Assembly (NCBI GenBank): GCA_017444825.1
Contig: JAFSVU010000035.1
Location: forward strand, 1-55,595
Length of the DNA stretch: 55,595 bases
Direction of reading: 5' to 3'
DNA from: Clostridia bacterium
GTDB taxonomy: Bacteria > Bacillota > Clostridia > UBA1212
The notes under the pieces are model-generated. The model worked only from the letters and a program-made list of their open reading frames with translations. It made no database searches and was not told where the DNA came from. The translations under genes were made by a program, and so were the position numbers. Of the stretch, positions 20,501 to 28,350 are shown piece after piece; the stretch's first letter is position 1, and each line of letters begins with the position of its first letter.

Positions 20501-21708
20501 TGATTGATGCAAGCAATATAAGCCAAAACGTAAACTGGACGGTTCCATATTCTGACACACGGTTTATTTCAGTGGGGTATACGAGCGGGACACTACATGC
20601 TATCAAGTACAGTCATTCGTCAAAGACTGTTATTTGTTCAAGATTTATACAAAATACAACTTATACAAAACTGTATTCGGTAGAAAATATTCATTTGATT
20701 AATGGCACATACTACGTCAAGAATAGAAGGTCAGGAAAATACCTGGGAATCAACGGAAATAATATAACGCAGGGGACACCTGTAAAACAGTGGAAGTTTA
20801 ATGAAAATGAGTCTCGAAAATGGGTGTTTTCATATATCGGAAATGGCTACTATAGTATCAAATTAGCAGGACCCACAGAGGACTATTATTTAGGAATACA
20901 AAACGACAGTGGCGAAGTCGGTGCTACTGTAGTTCTCAGGACCGGTAATTTAACAGAGGGGATGAAGTGGAAAATATATCGCACAGCAACAGGCGCATTC
21001 AAAATAATACCAAAAACAGGAATGGTAAACGATTGTGTTCTGGCGGTAGGCCCAACACTGAGCTTGATCAACCAAAACGGATCAGATGCTAAACAGCTTG
21101 GATATAACATGGATGACAATTATGCAGATGAGTGGAATATTCTTCCTTTTGACTTGGAATATTGGCATGCGAATACATTATTAGTCGAGTACTGGTCTGG
21201 ATACCCCCGCATATACCATTACAATTATGAGACTTCACTAAACTCTATTTTCGAAGCAGGAATAGACAATGCTCTCGATGAATGGCTGGAAGCGCTCAGT
21301 TTTTCCGTTATATACGTTTCTTCGGAAGATCAAGCCGATATAAAGTGTTATGGAAGAAATCGGGAATATGTGGAGGATAAATACGGAGAAGACCCGCCTG
21401 AAACACTATTGGGCTTTGCGGAAACGGACTGTAGGACAGACGATCCTTGTTTGTCACAATACGGATCCAATCAAAGAACTGTTAGGAGGATCAATAGTGC
21501 TGAAATATATATCATAATGGAGAATGATAATCTTGAAAAATGCAAGAGTGTCATCACACATGAATTCGGACATGCTTTTGGATATTATGGTCATGCATTA
21601 TCGGAAAATAGTGTCATGTACGAAACTATGAATCTTGTTCCTGTGACTGTTTTGTCAGAAGCTGAGAAAGCGCATCTGCGGCAGATATATGTTTCCGAAT
21701 CGGATTAA
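17515..21708 (+). CDS. secreted multidomain protein: DNRLRE-like, ricin-type lectin repeats, C-terminal metzincin
   Basis: 1397 residues. A signal peptide (about 1-31, ending PAVSSAED) is followed by a beta-rich region and a DNRLRE-like domain (about 300-478, with YVNLYRISSNVTWGEYTV and WFYSSHAMNNSG). Four ricin-B/beta-trefoil-like lectin segments begin near residues 484, 645, 796 and 1062; each starts with a GxYYI/NR-type strand and has QKWxL-type repeats. The C-terminus (about 1212-1397) is a metalloprotease with HEFGHAFGYYGH (HExxHxxGxxH zinc site, near 1347-1358) and a Met-turn candidate SVMYETM near 1367. It is probably a secreted, glycan-targeting protease. No sortase motif is seen. Composition is AT-richer than the flanking envelope genes. 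Confidence 0.8.
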   Translation: MFVDFKKKTIRLITVLIAVCLMVTFLPAVSSAEDEPVSENSSYPGTEYSSDDIKPDGSLDGLRYINSEDLIKNGAVKRLPGNETLNSYAFLNYDGTESVVIFPENIKYVDRTGKTVEKDLTLTKTVNGGYTVKANDYDVVFPENIDDGISFSYLDGTVRIIPKNENGSSKASVENNAILYREVFGKDTAVRYTPLLNGIKEDIILDNYTGVDSFEFLIDAEGLVLSRREEGLVFENEKQEAVIVLGEILAYDANGNIAKGSLSAELYDKNTAYSVTISIEKEFLTDPKTVYPVTIDPPIYESSDGSAIQDSPIFDGTAYQNSCFGTYLIDYVGPVSPYGNGRTAMWLYGLENNPIYKTLDAEEILSVKINVRGTTSGSPVYVNLYRISSNVTWGEYTVTYNNVGSFDTFVNKGTYLSTTSRTEFDITSFAKGWKNLSYTNTMRVIFTTGTGSSSWFYSSHAMNNSGEVDNRPYITFTYQPHNLMDEGTYYIRNRHIDKFLQPTNGSSSANAGLELNAFSGSNSQKWKLISHGNGYYTIKNVNNGYVLSVPSGSYSTYDVQLIQAQDTQADGQLWRIYMTSYCGFAIKPRSACGPNDGTGWSDRTMSVADGNEGNGALVTQRPYVYNNSFKDEWYLMPTDISETVSYEIENSQLGSYLRPEDGVAYTNNVLELWEEDNSYSQKWFFTAAGGGYYKISPYYNSSLAITVASGSETAENGGVIQYLYTADNPRQQWFIYKVPHGYALKARSAGINNLVLSVSEGNLGNGAVVSQRAYVNNLSYKEEWILHGPSTPPIAPVIEDGVYYIGRGAVYFTATQSKAYNGTQVIVSTLYSSLASLAQRSSQMWKIKYLGSGKYSVRPLHKLDMGLTSSQQDSRATITDIGTNDVAASLPDYAQWSIEEYQDPTGVKYVFRRPSGSGAALASIGTTTYPQVLVSTYLYGEPTELWTLTRVATSSIPKGIVFYRRSDGTSIEEDVEQFLSAGDSLTLAQMDIKVGVIDASNISQNVNWTVPYSDTRFISVGYTSGTLHAIKYSHSSKTVICSRFIQNTTYTKLYSVENIHLINGTYYVKNRRSGKYLGINGNNITQGTPVKQWKFNENESRKWVFSYIGNGYYSIKLAGPTEDYYLGIQNDSGEVGATVVLRTGNLTEGMKWKIYRTATGAFKIIPKTGMVNDCVLAVGPTLSLINQNGSDAKQLGYNMDDNYADEWNILPFDLEYWHANTLLVEYWSGYPRIYHYNYETSLNSIFEAGIDNALDEWLEALSFSVIYVSSEDQADIKCYGRNREYVEDKYGEDPPETLLGFAETDCRTDDPCLSQYGSNQRTVRRINSAEIYIIMENDNLEKCKSVITHEFGHAFGYYGHALSENSVMYETMNLVPVTVLSEAEKAHLRQIYVSESD

Positions 21709-21728
21709 AAAAAGAAAGGGAGGACAAA

Positions 21729-22769
21729 ATGAAAAACACAATCAATAACAGTTCATGTGAAAAGGCAAAAGGAAGAGGCAGAAGAATACTGATCGTATTG
21801 GCGGCTGCAGTGCTTACGGTATTAGCGGTTTCTGTTGCAGTGATTATTGCAGTAAACAACAAAAAAGGCGATGATCCCGGCAACGGGAATGATAACACGA
21901 AAGATACGTCTCAAGTGCGCAGCATGATGGAGGAATATGCGACTTTTGAGGAACTTGTTTCAAGTGCCGAAGTAATAGTAAAGGGGCGGTTTACGGGTAA
22001 AAAAACAAGCAATCAGGTTTACGACTTCTATACTTTTAAGGTTATTGATACTCTTTACGGCAAAGTATACACAAAGGATATTGATATAAAAGAGTACCGA
22101 AACGCAATTTATGATGTCATATACAGAGATCCGAAGATCACTTATTCGCCTTCAGACATAGCATATAAAAAAGGAAAGGATTACTATTTGATTTTACTCG
22201 ATGTCAGCGGCCCTTATTATGATAAAGATACACTGTTTTCAGTCGGTGGAAACATATTCCTCCCCGCGGACGAGATCGATGCATGTTCTGTATATGGAGA
22301 ATCCTTGTCGAAGCACTCTTTGATCGAAGAATCAGGGACTGTTCATTCGATAGAAGAATATCTCCATGCCCTTATCGATCAGGGGCTCCTTGACAAAGAG
22401 GGAAAGCATAAAAATCCATATATCAGGTCGTCGGACTTCAATACTGTGATCAGAAATTCCGATTTTATACTTCACGTGCGTTTTAACGAGAAAACGACGG
22501 GCAGTGTCGATAACAGCAGATTGTCATACTTATGTACGGTCGTTTCTTCGTTAAAAGGAGACGTAGAACCGGGAAAAACTGTAGAGATCATTGTTCCGTA
22601 CGGCACTCTGGATACGGGAGATGAAGTTGTTTTAGCTCTGTTTGATATCGCTCCTAAATCCGAGGCGGAGCCGCGAAATTATAAGTTGTCTTCATCTAAA
22701 AGTGTTTTCAACGTGTCCGAAAAAGGCAGAATAGAAAAAGCCTTGCAAGAGATTTCCGATGCCGGGTAA
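21729..22769 (+). CDS. membrane-anchored extracellular protein of unknown function
   Basis: 346 residues. A short basic N-terminus and one transmembrane helix (about 18-42) are followed by an extracellular region that looks like two related halves. In the first, SSAEVIVKGRF leads into YTFKVIDTLYGKV; in the second, NSDFILHVRF leads into LCTVVSSLKGDV. I recognise no named family. It starts 20 bases after the lectin/metzincin gene with its own ribosome binding site (AAAGGGAGG), so it is probably co-transcribed and may protect against or cooperate with that secreted protease; this is inference only. Confidence 0.6.
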   Translation: MKNTINNSSCEKAKGRGRRILIVLAAAVLTVLAVSVAVIIAVNNKKGDDPGNGNDNTKDTSQVRSMMEEYATFEELVSSAEVIVKGRFTGKKTSNQVYDFYTFKVIDTLYGKVYTKDIDIKEYRNAIYDVIYRDPKITYSPSDIAYKKGKDYYLILLDVSGPYYDKDTLFSVGGNIFLPADEIDACSVYGESLSKHSLIEESGTVHSIEEYLHALIDQGLLDKEGKHKNPYIRSSDFNTVIRNSDFILHVRFNEKTTGSVDNSRLSYLCTVVSSLKGDVEPGKTVEIIVPYGTLDTGDEVVLALFDIAPKSEAEPRNYKLSSSKSVFNVSEKGRIEKALQEISDAG

Positions 22770-22915
22770 TAAAAAGATAGTTGACGGTGTTGAACAAGAC
22801 ATTCATGATCTGATCGAAGTTATCGTTGTCTGCAATTGAGAAGGCGGACGGATGATTCTCACGGTAAAACGCCGTCATAATCAGAACGGTCCAAGAAAAC
22901 AGAAAGGTATATCAA

Positions 22916-23110
22916 ATGGAAAACGAGACTGACAACAATCCGTTAGAAAAACCGGCCCCGAAAGGCAGACGAATACTGATCGTATTGACGGCTGCATTGC
23001 TTACGGTATTGGCGATTTCTGCATATGTAACCGTTTTAGTGAAGAATTTAGAAAGCAGTGACGAGGAGGATACAGATTCGAATAACTTCCGTGCAATCGT
23101 AGATGCACTA
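22916..23110 (+). pseudogene. truncated copy of the 21729-22769 gene (5' end only)
   Basis: The first 55 or so codons repeat the N-terminus of the gene at 21729 (GRRILIVLTAALLTVLAIS against GRRILIVLAAAVLTVLAVS), with near-identical DNA over the membrane segment. After about codon 65 the frame runs through a hairpin and antisense through the zinc-ribbon gene, so nothing beyond about 23110 is likely to be real. It appears to be a recent partial duplication cut at its 3' side. Confidence 0.65.
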
Positions 23111-23129
23111 TTTACGGAGAGCCATTGCC

Positions 23130-23182
23130 AGATAAAGAACAGGAGCTGTCGGCCGGACGAATTCCGGTTTAGGCAGCTCCTG
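23130..23182 (-). terminator. terminator of the zinc-ribbon gene
   Basis: CAGGAGCTG at 23140-23148 pairs with CAGCTCCTG at 23174-23182, with an inner CCGG/CCGG stem. On the minus strand it is followed by TTCTTTATCT, and it lies 35-90 bases past the stop of the gene at 23218. Confidence 0.6.
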
Positions 23183-23217
23183 AGTTTAGATGGTCCCAAA
23201 GCGGGATACGTCAGTCG

Positions 23218-24018
23218 TTATTTGCCGATACTCTTAAACCACTCGCCAATGGACGCGCCGGTGATCAGTGCAACTATAAGCACTATCACGCCGACTACTG
23301 CAGCGATCACTGCAGGTATCCAGAAATGGAGAGTCCAGTTGCGCCTTGAGAGGTTTGTCTTTTTGATGGAGTTGATGATCAGGAAAATAAAGCCTACTAT
23401 CGGGATACTGTAAACGATCTCCCAACCGAAGAAACCCCACGGCGACATTGGCTGATACTCCGGGGGAACAGCGGGCTTGACCTTTGCCGCGGCTTCTCTG
23501 TAGCCTTTTTCGTAGCCTGCGTTGAAGGCGTCCTGTCTTGAGTTATCCTGCGGCTGGAACTGAGGCTGCTGATATGCCGGCTGCTGAGCGTACGGATTGT
23601 ACTGAGGCTGCTGGTAAACAGGGATCGCCTGAGGCTGCTGCTGGAACTGGGGCTGCTGGAACTGCTGAGCCTGCTGGAATTGAGGCTGCTGGAACTGCTG
23701 CGGCTGAGGCTGAGGCGGCTGCGGCTGAGGCTGCTGGAACTGGGGCTGCTGGAACTGCTGCGGCTGAGGCTGGGGCTGCGGCACGGGTTCGATGACCGGG
23801 ATCGGCTCGGGCTGAGGCTCCGGTTGAACGGGCTGAGGCTCGGGCTGAACAGGCTGGGGCTCCGGCTGGATCTCTTCGGGTTTTACTTCTTCGAGTGTTT
23901 CAACAACAGGAACTTCCTGAGCGACCGGTTCCGGCTCCGGTACCGCTATCGGCGCCCCGCAATTCGGACAAAATGCAGAATCATCAGGTATGTTCTGGCC
24001 ACATTTTTCACAAAACAT
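23218..24018 (-). CDS. zinc-ribbon membrane protein with a Pro-Gln-rich linker
   Basis: 266 residues in three parts. The N-terminal zinc ribbon has MFCEKCGQNIP and FCPNCGAP (two CxxC pairs, residues 3-22). A long low-complexity linker (about 25-170) is made of Pro-Glu then Pro-Gln repeats with QQFQQPQFQQ units. The C-terminus has two transmembrane helices (about 197-219 and 232-256). Such zinc-ribbon plus membrane proteins are common in Clostridia; function is unknown. The linker's repetitive DNA (CTGCTGGAACTG-like units) makes it prone to length change. The ribosome binding site AAAGGAG is followed by the ATG at 24018. Confidence 0.8.
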   Translation of the reverse strand: MFCEKCGQNIPDDSAFCPNCGAPIAVPEPEPVAQEVPVVETLEEVKPEEIQPEPQPVQPEPQPVQPEPQPEPIPVIEPVPQPQPQPQQFQQPQFQQPQPQPPQPQPQQFQQPQFQQAQQFQQPQFQQQPQAIPVYQQPQYNPYAQQPAYQQPQFQPQDNSRQDAFNAGYEKGYREAAAKVKPAVPPEYQPMSPWGFFGWEIVYSIPIVGFIFLIINSIKKTNLSRRNWTLHFWIPAVIAAVVGVIVLIVALITGASIGEWFKSIGK

Positions 24019-24050
24019 TATTGTTCTCCTTTCGGGTTTTTGTTTTTTTC

Positions 24051-24079
24051 ATTTTAGCCCATAATATAAGGATTGTCAA
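24051..24079 (-). promoter_or_regulatory. promoter of the zinc-ribbon gene
   Basis: On the minus strand TTGACA (complement at 24074-24079), a 17-base spacer and TAAAAT (complement at 24051-24056). It is close to consensus. Confidence 0.75.
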
Positions 24080-24139
24080 ACGGTTTAGGGTTTTGAGCAA
24101 AGAAAAAGCCTAAAACGGCGAAAAAATCAGGTGAAGAAT

Positions 24140-24976
24140 TCAGACGGTACGAAGGCTTTTAAGAAGAGCTATCTCATCAGCCCAGCCTTTAAGGTCATCC
24201 TGTGGAGTTTCCAGGCAGAAGGGGAGCTCACAAAGAGCGGGGTGGTTGATTATGGCGGCGAAGGCATTGGTTCCGATGGAGCCCTGTCCTATTTTTTCGT
24301 GGCGGTCCTTGTGGGAACAGAAGGGGTTCTTACTGTCGTTCAGGTGGATCGCTTTCAGGCGGGACAAACCAATGACATTGTCGAATTCATCCAGCACACC
24401 GTCGAGATCGCCGACGATATCATAGCCCGCATCATACACGTGACAGGTGTCGAGAGTGACGCCAAGGCGGTCGCTGCCCCCCGCAAGGTCGATGATGCGC
24501 TTTATCTCTTCAAACCTGCTTCCGACTTCGCTGCCCTTGCCGGCCATTGTCTCAAGGAGAATGAGGGTGGGCCCGTCCTCGGCAAGAAGCTTCGAAACGA
24601 TCTCTGCGATGAGCTCGATGCCTGCGTCGATCCCCTGGCCCACGTGGGAGCCCGGGTGGAAGTTGTAAAGACTGCCGGGTATGTGGCTGAGCCGCAAAAG
24701 ATCGTCCAGCATGGTGTTAAGAGAAAACTCCCTTAGCGATTCGGTGGCGGCGCAGGGGTTCATGGTGTAGGGGGCGTGGGCGATGACCGGGCCGAAGCCG
24801 TGTTCCGCCGCCAGCTCGTTGTACGAACGGATGTCGTCAAGGTCTATGGGCTTGGCGGTGCCTCCCCGGGGGTTCCTGGTGAAAAACTGGAAGGTATTGG
24901 CGCCAATGGAGACGGCGTCCCTGCCCATGCCTGTGAATCCTTTTGAACTTGAGAGGTGGCAGCCTATCGTAAACAT
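24140..24976 (-). CDS. nfo: endonuclease IV (apurinic/apyrimidinic endonuclease)
   Basis: 278 residues matching the AP endonuclease 2 TIM-barrel family. It cleaves 5' of abasic sites in base-excision repair using a three-zinc centre. Visible features are [10 protein letters not shown] at the N-terminus, [57 protein letters not shown] and [23 protein letters not shown], which hold the His/Asp/Glu zinc ligands in the usual order. The length matches the family. It is the third gene of the minus-strand unit miaB-HAD-nfo, 27 bases after the phosphatase gene, with ribosome binding site AAAGGAC. Confidence 0.94.
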   Translation of the reverse strand: MFTIGCHLSSSKGFTGMGRDAVSIGANTFQFFTRNPRGGTAKPIDLDDIRSYNELAAEHGFGPVIAHAPYTMNPCAATESLREFSLNTMLDDLLRLSHIPGSLYNFHPGSHVGQGIDAGIELIAEIVSKLLAEDGPTLILLETMAGKGSEVGSRFEEIKRIIDLAGGSDRLGVTLDTCHVYDAGYDIVGDLDGVLDEFDNVIGLSRLKAIHLNDSKNPFCSHKDRHEKIGQGSIGTNAFAAIINHPALCELPFCLETPQDDLKGWADEIALLKSLRTV

Positions 24977-25003
24977 GTTAACCGTCCTTTCGGGAAAGGG
25001 GTG

Positions 25004-25840
25004 TCAGCCCCGGAGTGCGTCGTATATATCTTTTACGCTGTCAAATACGTAGTCCGGGGAGACGTCGGAGCTCTCAAGAAGCTTCAGGTCGGTCTCGCCT
25101 GTGAGGACGCAAACTGTTTTGCAGCCCGCATTGACGCCGGACATTATATCGGTGTTGAGACGGTCCCCCACGACGGCCACATTGGTTTTTTCATAGCCAA
25201 GCTTCTCGCAGAGGATATTGATCATGGTGGGGTTGGGCTTGCCTGCGATGATCTCCGGCTTTCTGCCCGTGGCGCCTTCGATGAGGAGCATAAACGAGCC
25301 TGCGTCGGGAACGGACCTGTGGCCTTCTGCGGGGCAGACCATATCCGGGTGGGTGGCAACGTACCTCACGCCGTCCACAAGATAGTCGCACATGATCCGG
25401 AGCTTCTCGTAGGTGAGGGTGGTGTCAAAACCGAGGACCACAAAATCCGGTACGAGGGCGGGGTCCTGAGTGTATCCGCGGACAAGCTGAAATCCCTTCC
25501 GGACCATAAAGTTTTCGAAGCCGGGGGTTCCAACCACGTAAAGCTTTGCGCCGGGTTTTATCTTGTTCAGCATGTACACGATGGCGTCTGCCGACGTAAA
25601 GAAATCGTCGATCTCCGCCGATATGCCCATGCCCGCCAGCTTTTTAACGTACTCCGAGGCGACCTTGGAGGAGTTGTTGGTTATGTAGAGCGTGCGCTTT
25701 CCCTGAGACTTCAGAAGCTCGATCAGCTCGAGAGCGCCGTCAAGACGGTCATTGCCCAGGTACAGGGTGCCGTCCATGTCAAACAGGAAACATTGGATCT
25801 TTTCAATGCCCGAAGAAGCATTGATCTTAATATCTTTCAT
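25004..25840 (-). CDS. HAD-IIA family sugar-phosphatase (NagD-like)
   Basis: 278 residues from the ATG at 25840, chosen because GGAG lies 8 bases upstream; a TTG start at 25879 is also open. HAD motif I is FLFDMDGTLYLGN. The cap-IIA type segment follows, with motif II as LYITNNSS. The later motif is VAVVGDRLNTDIMSGVNAG, with the Lys in AGKPNP. NagD/pNPPase relatives dephosphorylate small sugar or nucleotide phosphates; the substrate here cannot be told from sequence. It lies between miaB and nfo. Confidence 0.88.
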   Translation of the reverse strand: MKDIKINASSGIEKIQCFLFDMDGTLYLGNDRLDGALELIELLKSQGKRTLYITNNSSKVASEYVKKLAGMGISAEIDDFFTSADAIVYMLNKIKPGAKLYVVGTPGFENFMVRKGFQLVRGYTQDPALVPDFVVLGFDTTLTYEKLRIMCDYLVDGVRYVATHPDMVCPAEGHRSVPDAGSFMLLIEGATGRKPEIIAGKPNPTMINILCEKLGYEKTNVAVVGDRLNTDIMSGVNAGCKTVCVLTGETDLKLLESSDVSPDYVFDSVKDIYDALRG

Positions 25841-25882
25841 TAAAAGCTCCGCGGGGCGTGTGCCCCATTTTTGCGACAAATT

Positions 25883-27322
25883 TTACGACAATACCTCAAG
25901 GACCGTGCCCTCAAGGAAGAATGTCTGGACGTTTTCGATTTTAACGGTCACGAGCTTCCCCGTGACGTCGGAGGGGGATCTGAAGTTTACGATCTTGTTT
26001 CCTCCGGTGCGGCCTGTGTAGCGGGAGAGATTCGTCTTGCTTCTGCCTTCGCAGAGGACCTCCACGACCTCGCCAAGGTATCCGTCGTTGATCTCTTTGG
26101 ATATGCGGTTTTGGAGGGCGAGAAGGCGGTCGAAACGCTCTTTCACCACGTCCTGCGGCACCTGATCCGGGTATTTTGCGGCGGGTGTACCTTCGCGGCG
26201 GGAATATATAAACGTATAGGCCTGATCAAATCTGACCTGCTCCACGAGGCTCAGGGTGTCCTCAAAATCCTCATCCGTCTCGCCGGGGAATCCCACGATT
26301 ATATCGGTGGTGAGGGCGATCCCGGGATTCTGCTCCCGCACCTTTTTCACCGTCTCAAGGTACTGCTCTCTCGTGTAGTGGCGGTTCATGCGCTTTAATA
26401 GCCCGGTGGAACCCGACTGCACGGGGAGGTGAAGCTGATTACATATCTGAGGGAACTCCGCCATGACGGCAATGAGCCTGTCCGAAATATCCTTCGGGTG
26501 GGAAGTCATGAATCTGATCCGCGGGATGGACGTATTTTCGCATATAAGCCTTAAAAGGTCCGCAAAATCAACGGGCTCCGGAAGGTCCTTTCCGTAGGAA
26601 TTCACGTTCTGCCCGAGAAGAGTGATCTCACTGTAACCAATGCCGCAAAGCTTTTTGACTTCCTCAAGGATGTCCTCCGGCCTCCTGCTTCTCTCGTGGC
26701 CCCGCACGTAGGGCACTATGCAGTAGGTGCAGTAGTTGTTGCACCCGTACATTACGGTCACCCATGCGTGAATATTTCCGCCCCGCTTAACGGGAACGCC
26801 CTCGGCCACCTCTCCTGAAGTGCGGGAGGTCTCGTAGACGTGTTCTCCGCTGTCAAGCACCTTGAAAAGCAGCTCCGGCAGCCTGTGAAGATTGTGGGTC
26901 CCGAAGACCAGGTCCACGTTTTTGTATTTCTTTCTGATCTCTTCGACGATATGAGGCTGCTCCGTCATGCATCCGCAGACCGCAGTCACCAGCCAGGGCT
27001 TCCTGCGCTTTAAGGATTTCAACGAACCAATGTGCCCGAAGACCTTCTCCTCGGCATTTTCTCTGACGCAGCATGTGTTCATGATTATGACGTCGGCGTC
27101 CTCAAAGCTGTCGCAAAAGCCGTAGCCCATTTTTTCCAGCATGCCGGATATCTTCTCCGAGTCGTGCTCGTTCATTTGACAGCCGAACGTCCGCACAAAA
27201 GCAAGCGGCTTCCGGCCCTGCTCCGCTGCGAAACCGATATTTTTGGTATAGACAAGCTCCTGAAACTGTCTTTGCTTCTCCATTTCCTCAGGGGGAACGA
27301 GAACGGTCGAGGCTCTTTTCAT
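25883..27322 (-). CDS. miaB: tRNA-2-methylthio-N6-dimethylallyladenosine synthase MiaB
   Basis: 479 residues from the ATG at 27322 (GGAG 8 bases upstream). The N-terminal UPF0004 domain has FGCQMNEHDSE, NTCCVREN and CGCM, supplying the auxiliary [4Fe-4S] cysteines. The radical-SAM core has CNNYCTYCIVPYVRG (CxxxCxxC). A TRAM domain forms the C-terminus (about 415-479). It methylthiolates i6A37 of tRNAs reading UNN codons. CxxxCxxC followed by PYVRG and the full length favour MiaB over MtaB or RimO. It is the first gene of the miaB-HAD-nfo unit behind the promoter at 27377-27405. Confidence 0.93.
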   Translation of the reverse strand: MKRASTVLVPPEEMEKQRQFQELVYTKNIGFAAEQGRKPLAFVRTFGCQMNEHDSEKISGMLEKMGYGFCDSFEDADVIIMNTCCVRENAEEKVFGHIGSLKSLKRRKPWLVTAVCGCMTEQPHIVEEIRKKYKNVDLVFGTHNLHRLPELLFKVLDSGEHVYETSRTSGEVAEGVPVKRGGNIHAWVTVMYGCNNYCTYCIVPYVRGHERSRRPEDILEEVKKLCGIGYSEITLLGQNVNSYGKDLPEPVDFADLLRLICENTSIPRIRFMTSHPKDISDRLIAVMAEFPQICNQLHLPVQSGSTGLLKRMNRHYTREQYLETVKKVREQNPGIALTTDIIVGFPGETDEDFEDTLSLVEQVRFDQAYTFIYSRREGTPAAKYPDQVPQDVVKERFDRLLALQNRISKEINDGYLGEVVEVLCEGRSKTNLSRYTGRTGGNKIVNFRSPSDVTGKLVTVKIENVQTFFLEGTVLEVLS

Positions 27323-27376
27323 AAACACTCCGTCAAACGTCTTTTTCCGCAAAACGACTGCTTTACGGCAACGCCC

Positions 27377-27405
27377 ATTTTATAATCTTAACCGGTCATT
27401 GTCAA
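27377..27405 (-). promoter_or_regulatory. promoter of miaB-HAD-nfo
   Basis: On the minus strand a perfect TTGACA (complement 27400-27405), a 17-base spacer and TAAAAT (complement 27377-27382). The start codon of miaB is 55 bases downstream. Confidence 0.75.
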
Positions 27406-27428
27406 TGACGACGCCCGGAAGGGATGGT

Positions 27429-27578
27429 ATGGAATCGGTTTGCGTATACAGTGCTAATTATGGTAGAATTGGTGGTGCTCTGGGACTTGCATTTGGTATA
27501 ACGGGTATAGGCGGATTTGCGCTCTGTTTAATAGGATCAGTTGGAGGATGTGGGTTTTATGTCAATCAACTACGATGA
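27429..27578 (+). CDS. small hydrophobic glycine-rich ORF (49 codons)
   Basis: An ATG at 27429 with GGAAGGG about 6 bases upstream opens 49 codons. They encode a hydrophobic, Gly-rich stretch (GRIGGALGLAFGITGIGG, then FALCLIGSVGG) and a short polar end. It could be a one-helix membrane peptide or a bacteriocin-like peptide. It overlaps the first codons of the next gene by 20 bases, in another frame. No homologue is recalled and no processing genes are nearby, so coding status is uncertain. Confidence 0.3.
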   Translation: MESVCVYSANYGRIGGALGLAFGITGIGGFALCLIGSVGGCGFYVNQLR

Positions 27579-28338
27579 ATTTTCTTCTGCAGCTGAATAT
27601 CGAAAAAAGTTTTATGAGATCGGCAAGCCCATATTTGCAAGGCACGGATTCCAATTCAAAAACAATTGCTTTTACAGAAAGAACGGCGATATTTTTCAGG
27701 CTTTAACTCTGGAGCATCGATCAGGCCGTCTTGGAGTTCTTATTGTTCCTTTCTGGTGTGACATAAAGCCGGGTTTATCGCATTTTGAGTATGCCAAACC
27801 TTTATCTGTTCACCTCACAGAGGGAAAAATCAATATCAACAAATACATAACAGACCAGATGTTTATTGGTTCTGAATACAATTACGTCTCTAATCTTGGA
27901 GAAGGCATTGAACTGTTTCTACAATCGTTCGATTCCAAAGCCGGTCAAGTTGTTGATGAAAAGACATACGTTGAATATGGACTTGATGCCAAAAGAAGTT
28001 TTATGATTGCGGAGGACGCGGTTATTTACGCCTCATACAGATCCGGATCCGTGCAATATGCACAGCACTTTATTGACGAAGTTGATGCGCTAAATCTTAA
28101 TCTTGCCGTGCTGTCATTTGAGCACCGTCTTCCACCCGGGAGACTTGTGTCGGAAAAGGGCGAAAAGCAACAGATCGACGGCTTGTTTCTCAACTACTAT
28201 TTTAGAAATTACAGGTGCAGATTTCCTAAAATATACAAGTATATCGAGACAGGTGAAACAAATATCGACGTGCTTTATTCGCAGGAATCACAAAAAATGC
28301 GGGAACTGTACAAGAAGCGCTTTAAGATCGATTTTTAG
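27559..28338 (+). CDS. hypothetical protein, tandem paralogue A (DUF4304-like)
   Basis: 259 residues from the ATG at 27559 (GGAGG at 27543-27547). The N-terminal part reads PIFARHGFQFKNNCFYRKNGDIFQALTLEH, a pattern like DUF4304-type proteins (F..GF..K...FY...GD..Q). It is soluble with no signal peptide. The gene immediately downstream encodes a protein with the same N-terminal pattern, so the two are tandem paralogues. Function is unknown; such proteins often sit in immunity or contact-dependent contexts. AT-rich relative to miaB. Confidence 0.5.
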   Translation: MSINYDEFSSAAEYRKKFYEIGKPIFARHGFQFKNNCFYRKNGDIFQALTLEHRSGRLGVLIVPFWCDIKPGLSHFEYAKPLSVHLTEGKININKYITDQMFIGSEYNYVSNLGEGIELFLQSFDSKAGQVVDEKTYVEYGLDAKRSFMIAEDAVIYASYRSGSVQYAQHFIDEVDALNLNLAVLSFEHRLPPGRLVSEKGEKQQIDGLFLNYYFRNYRCRFPKIYKYIETGETNIDVLYSQESQKMRELYKKRFKIDF

Positions 28339-28350
28339 GGAGGAGAGGAT

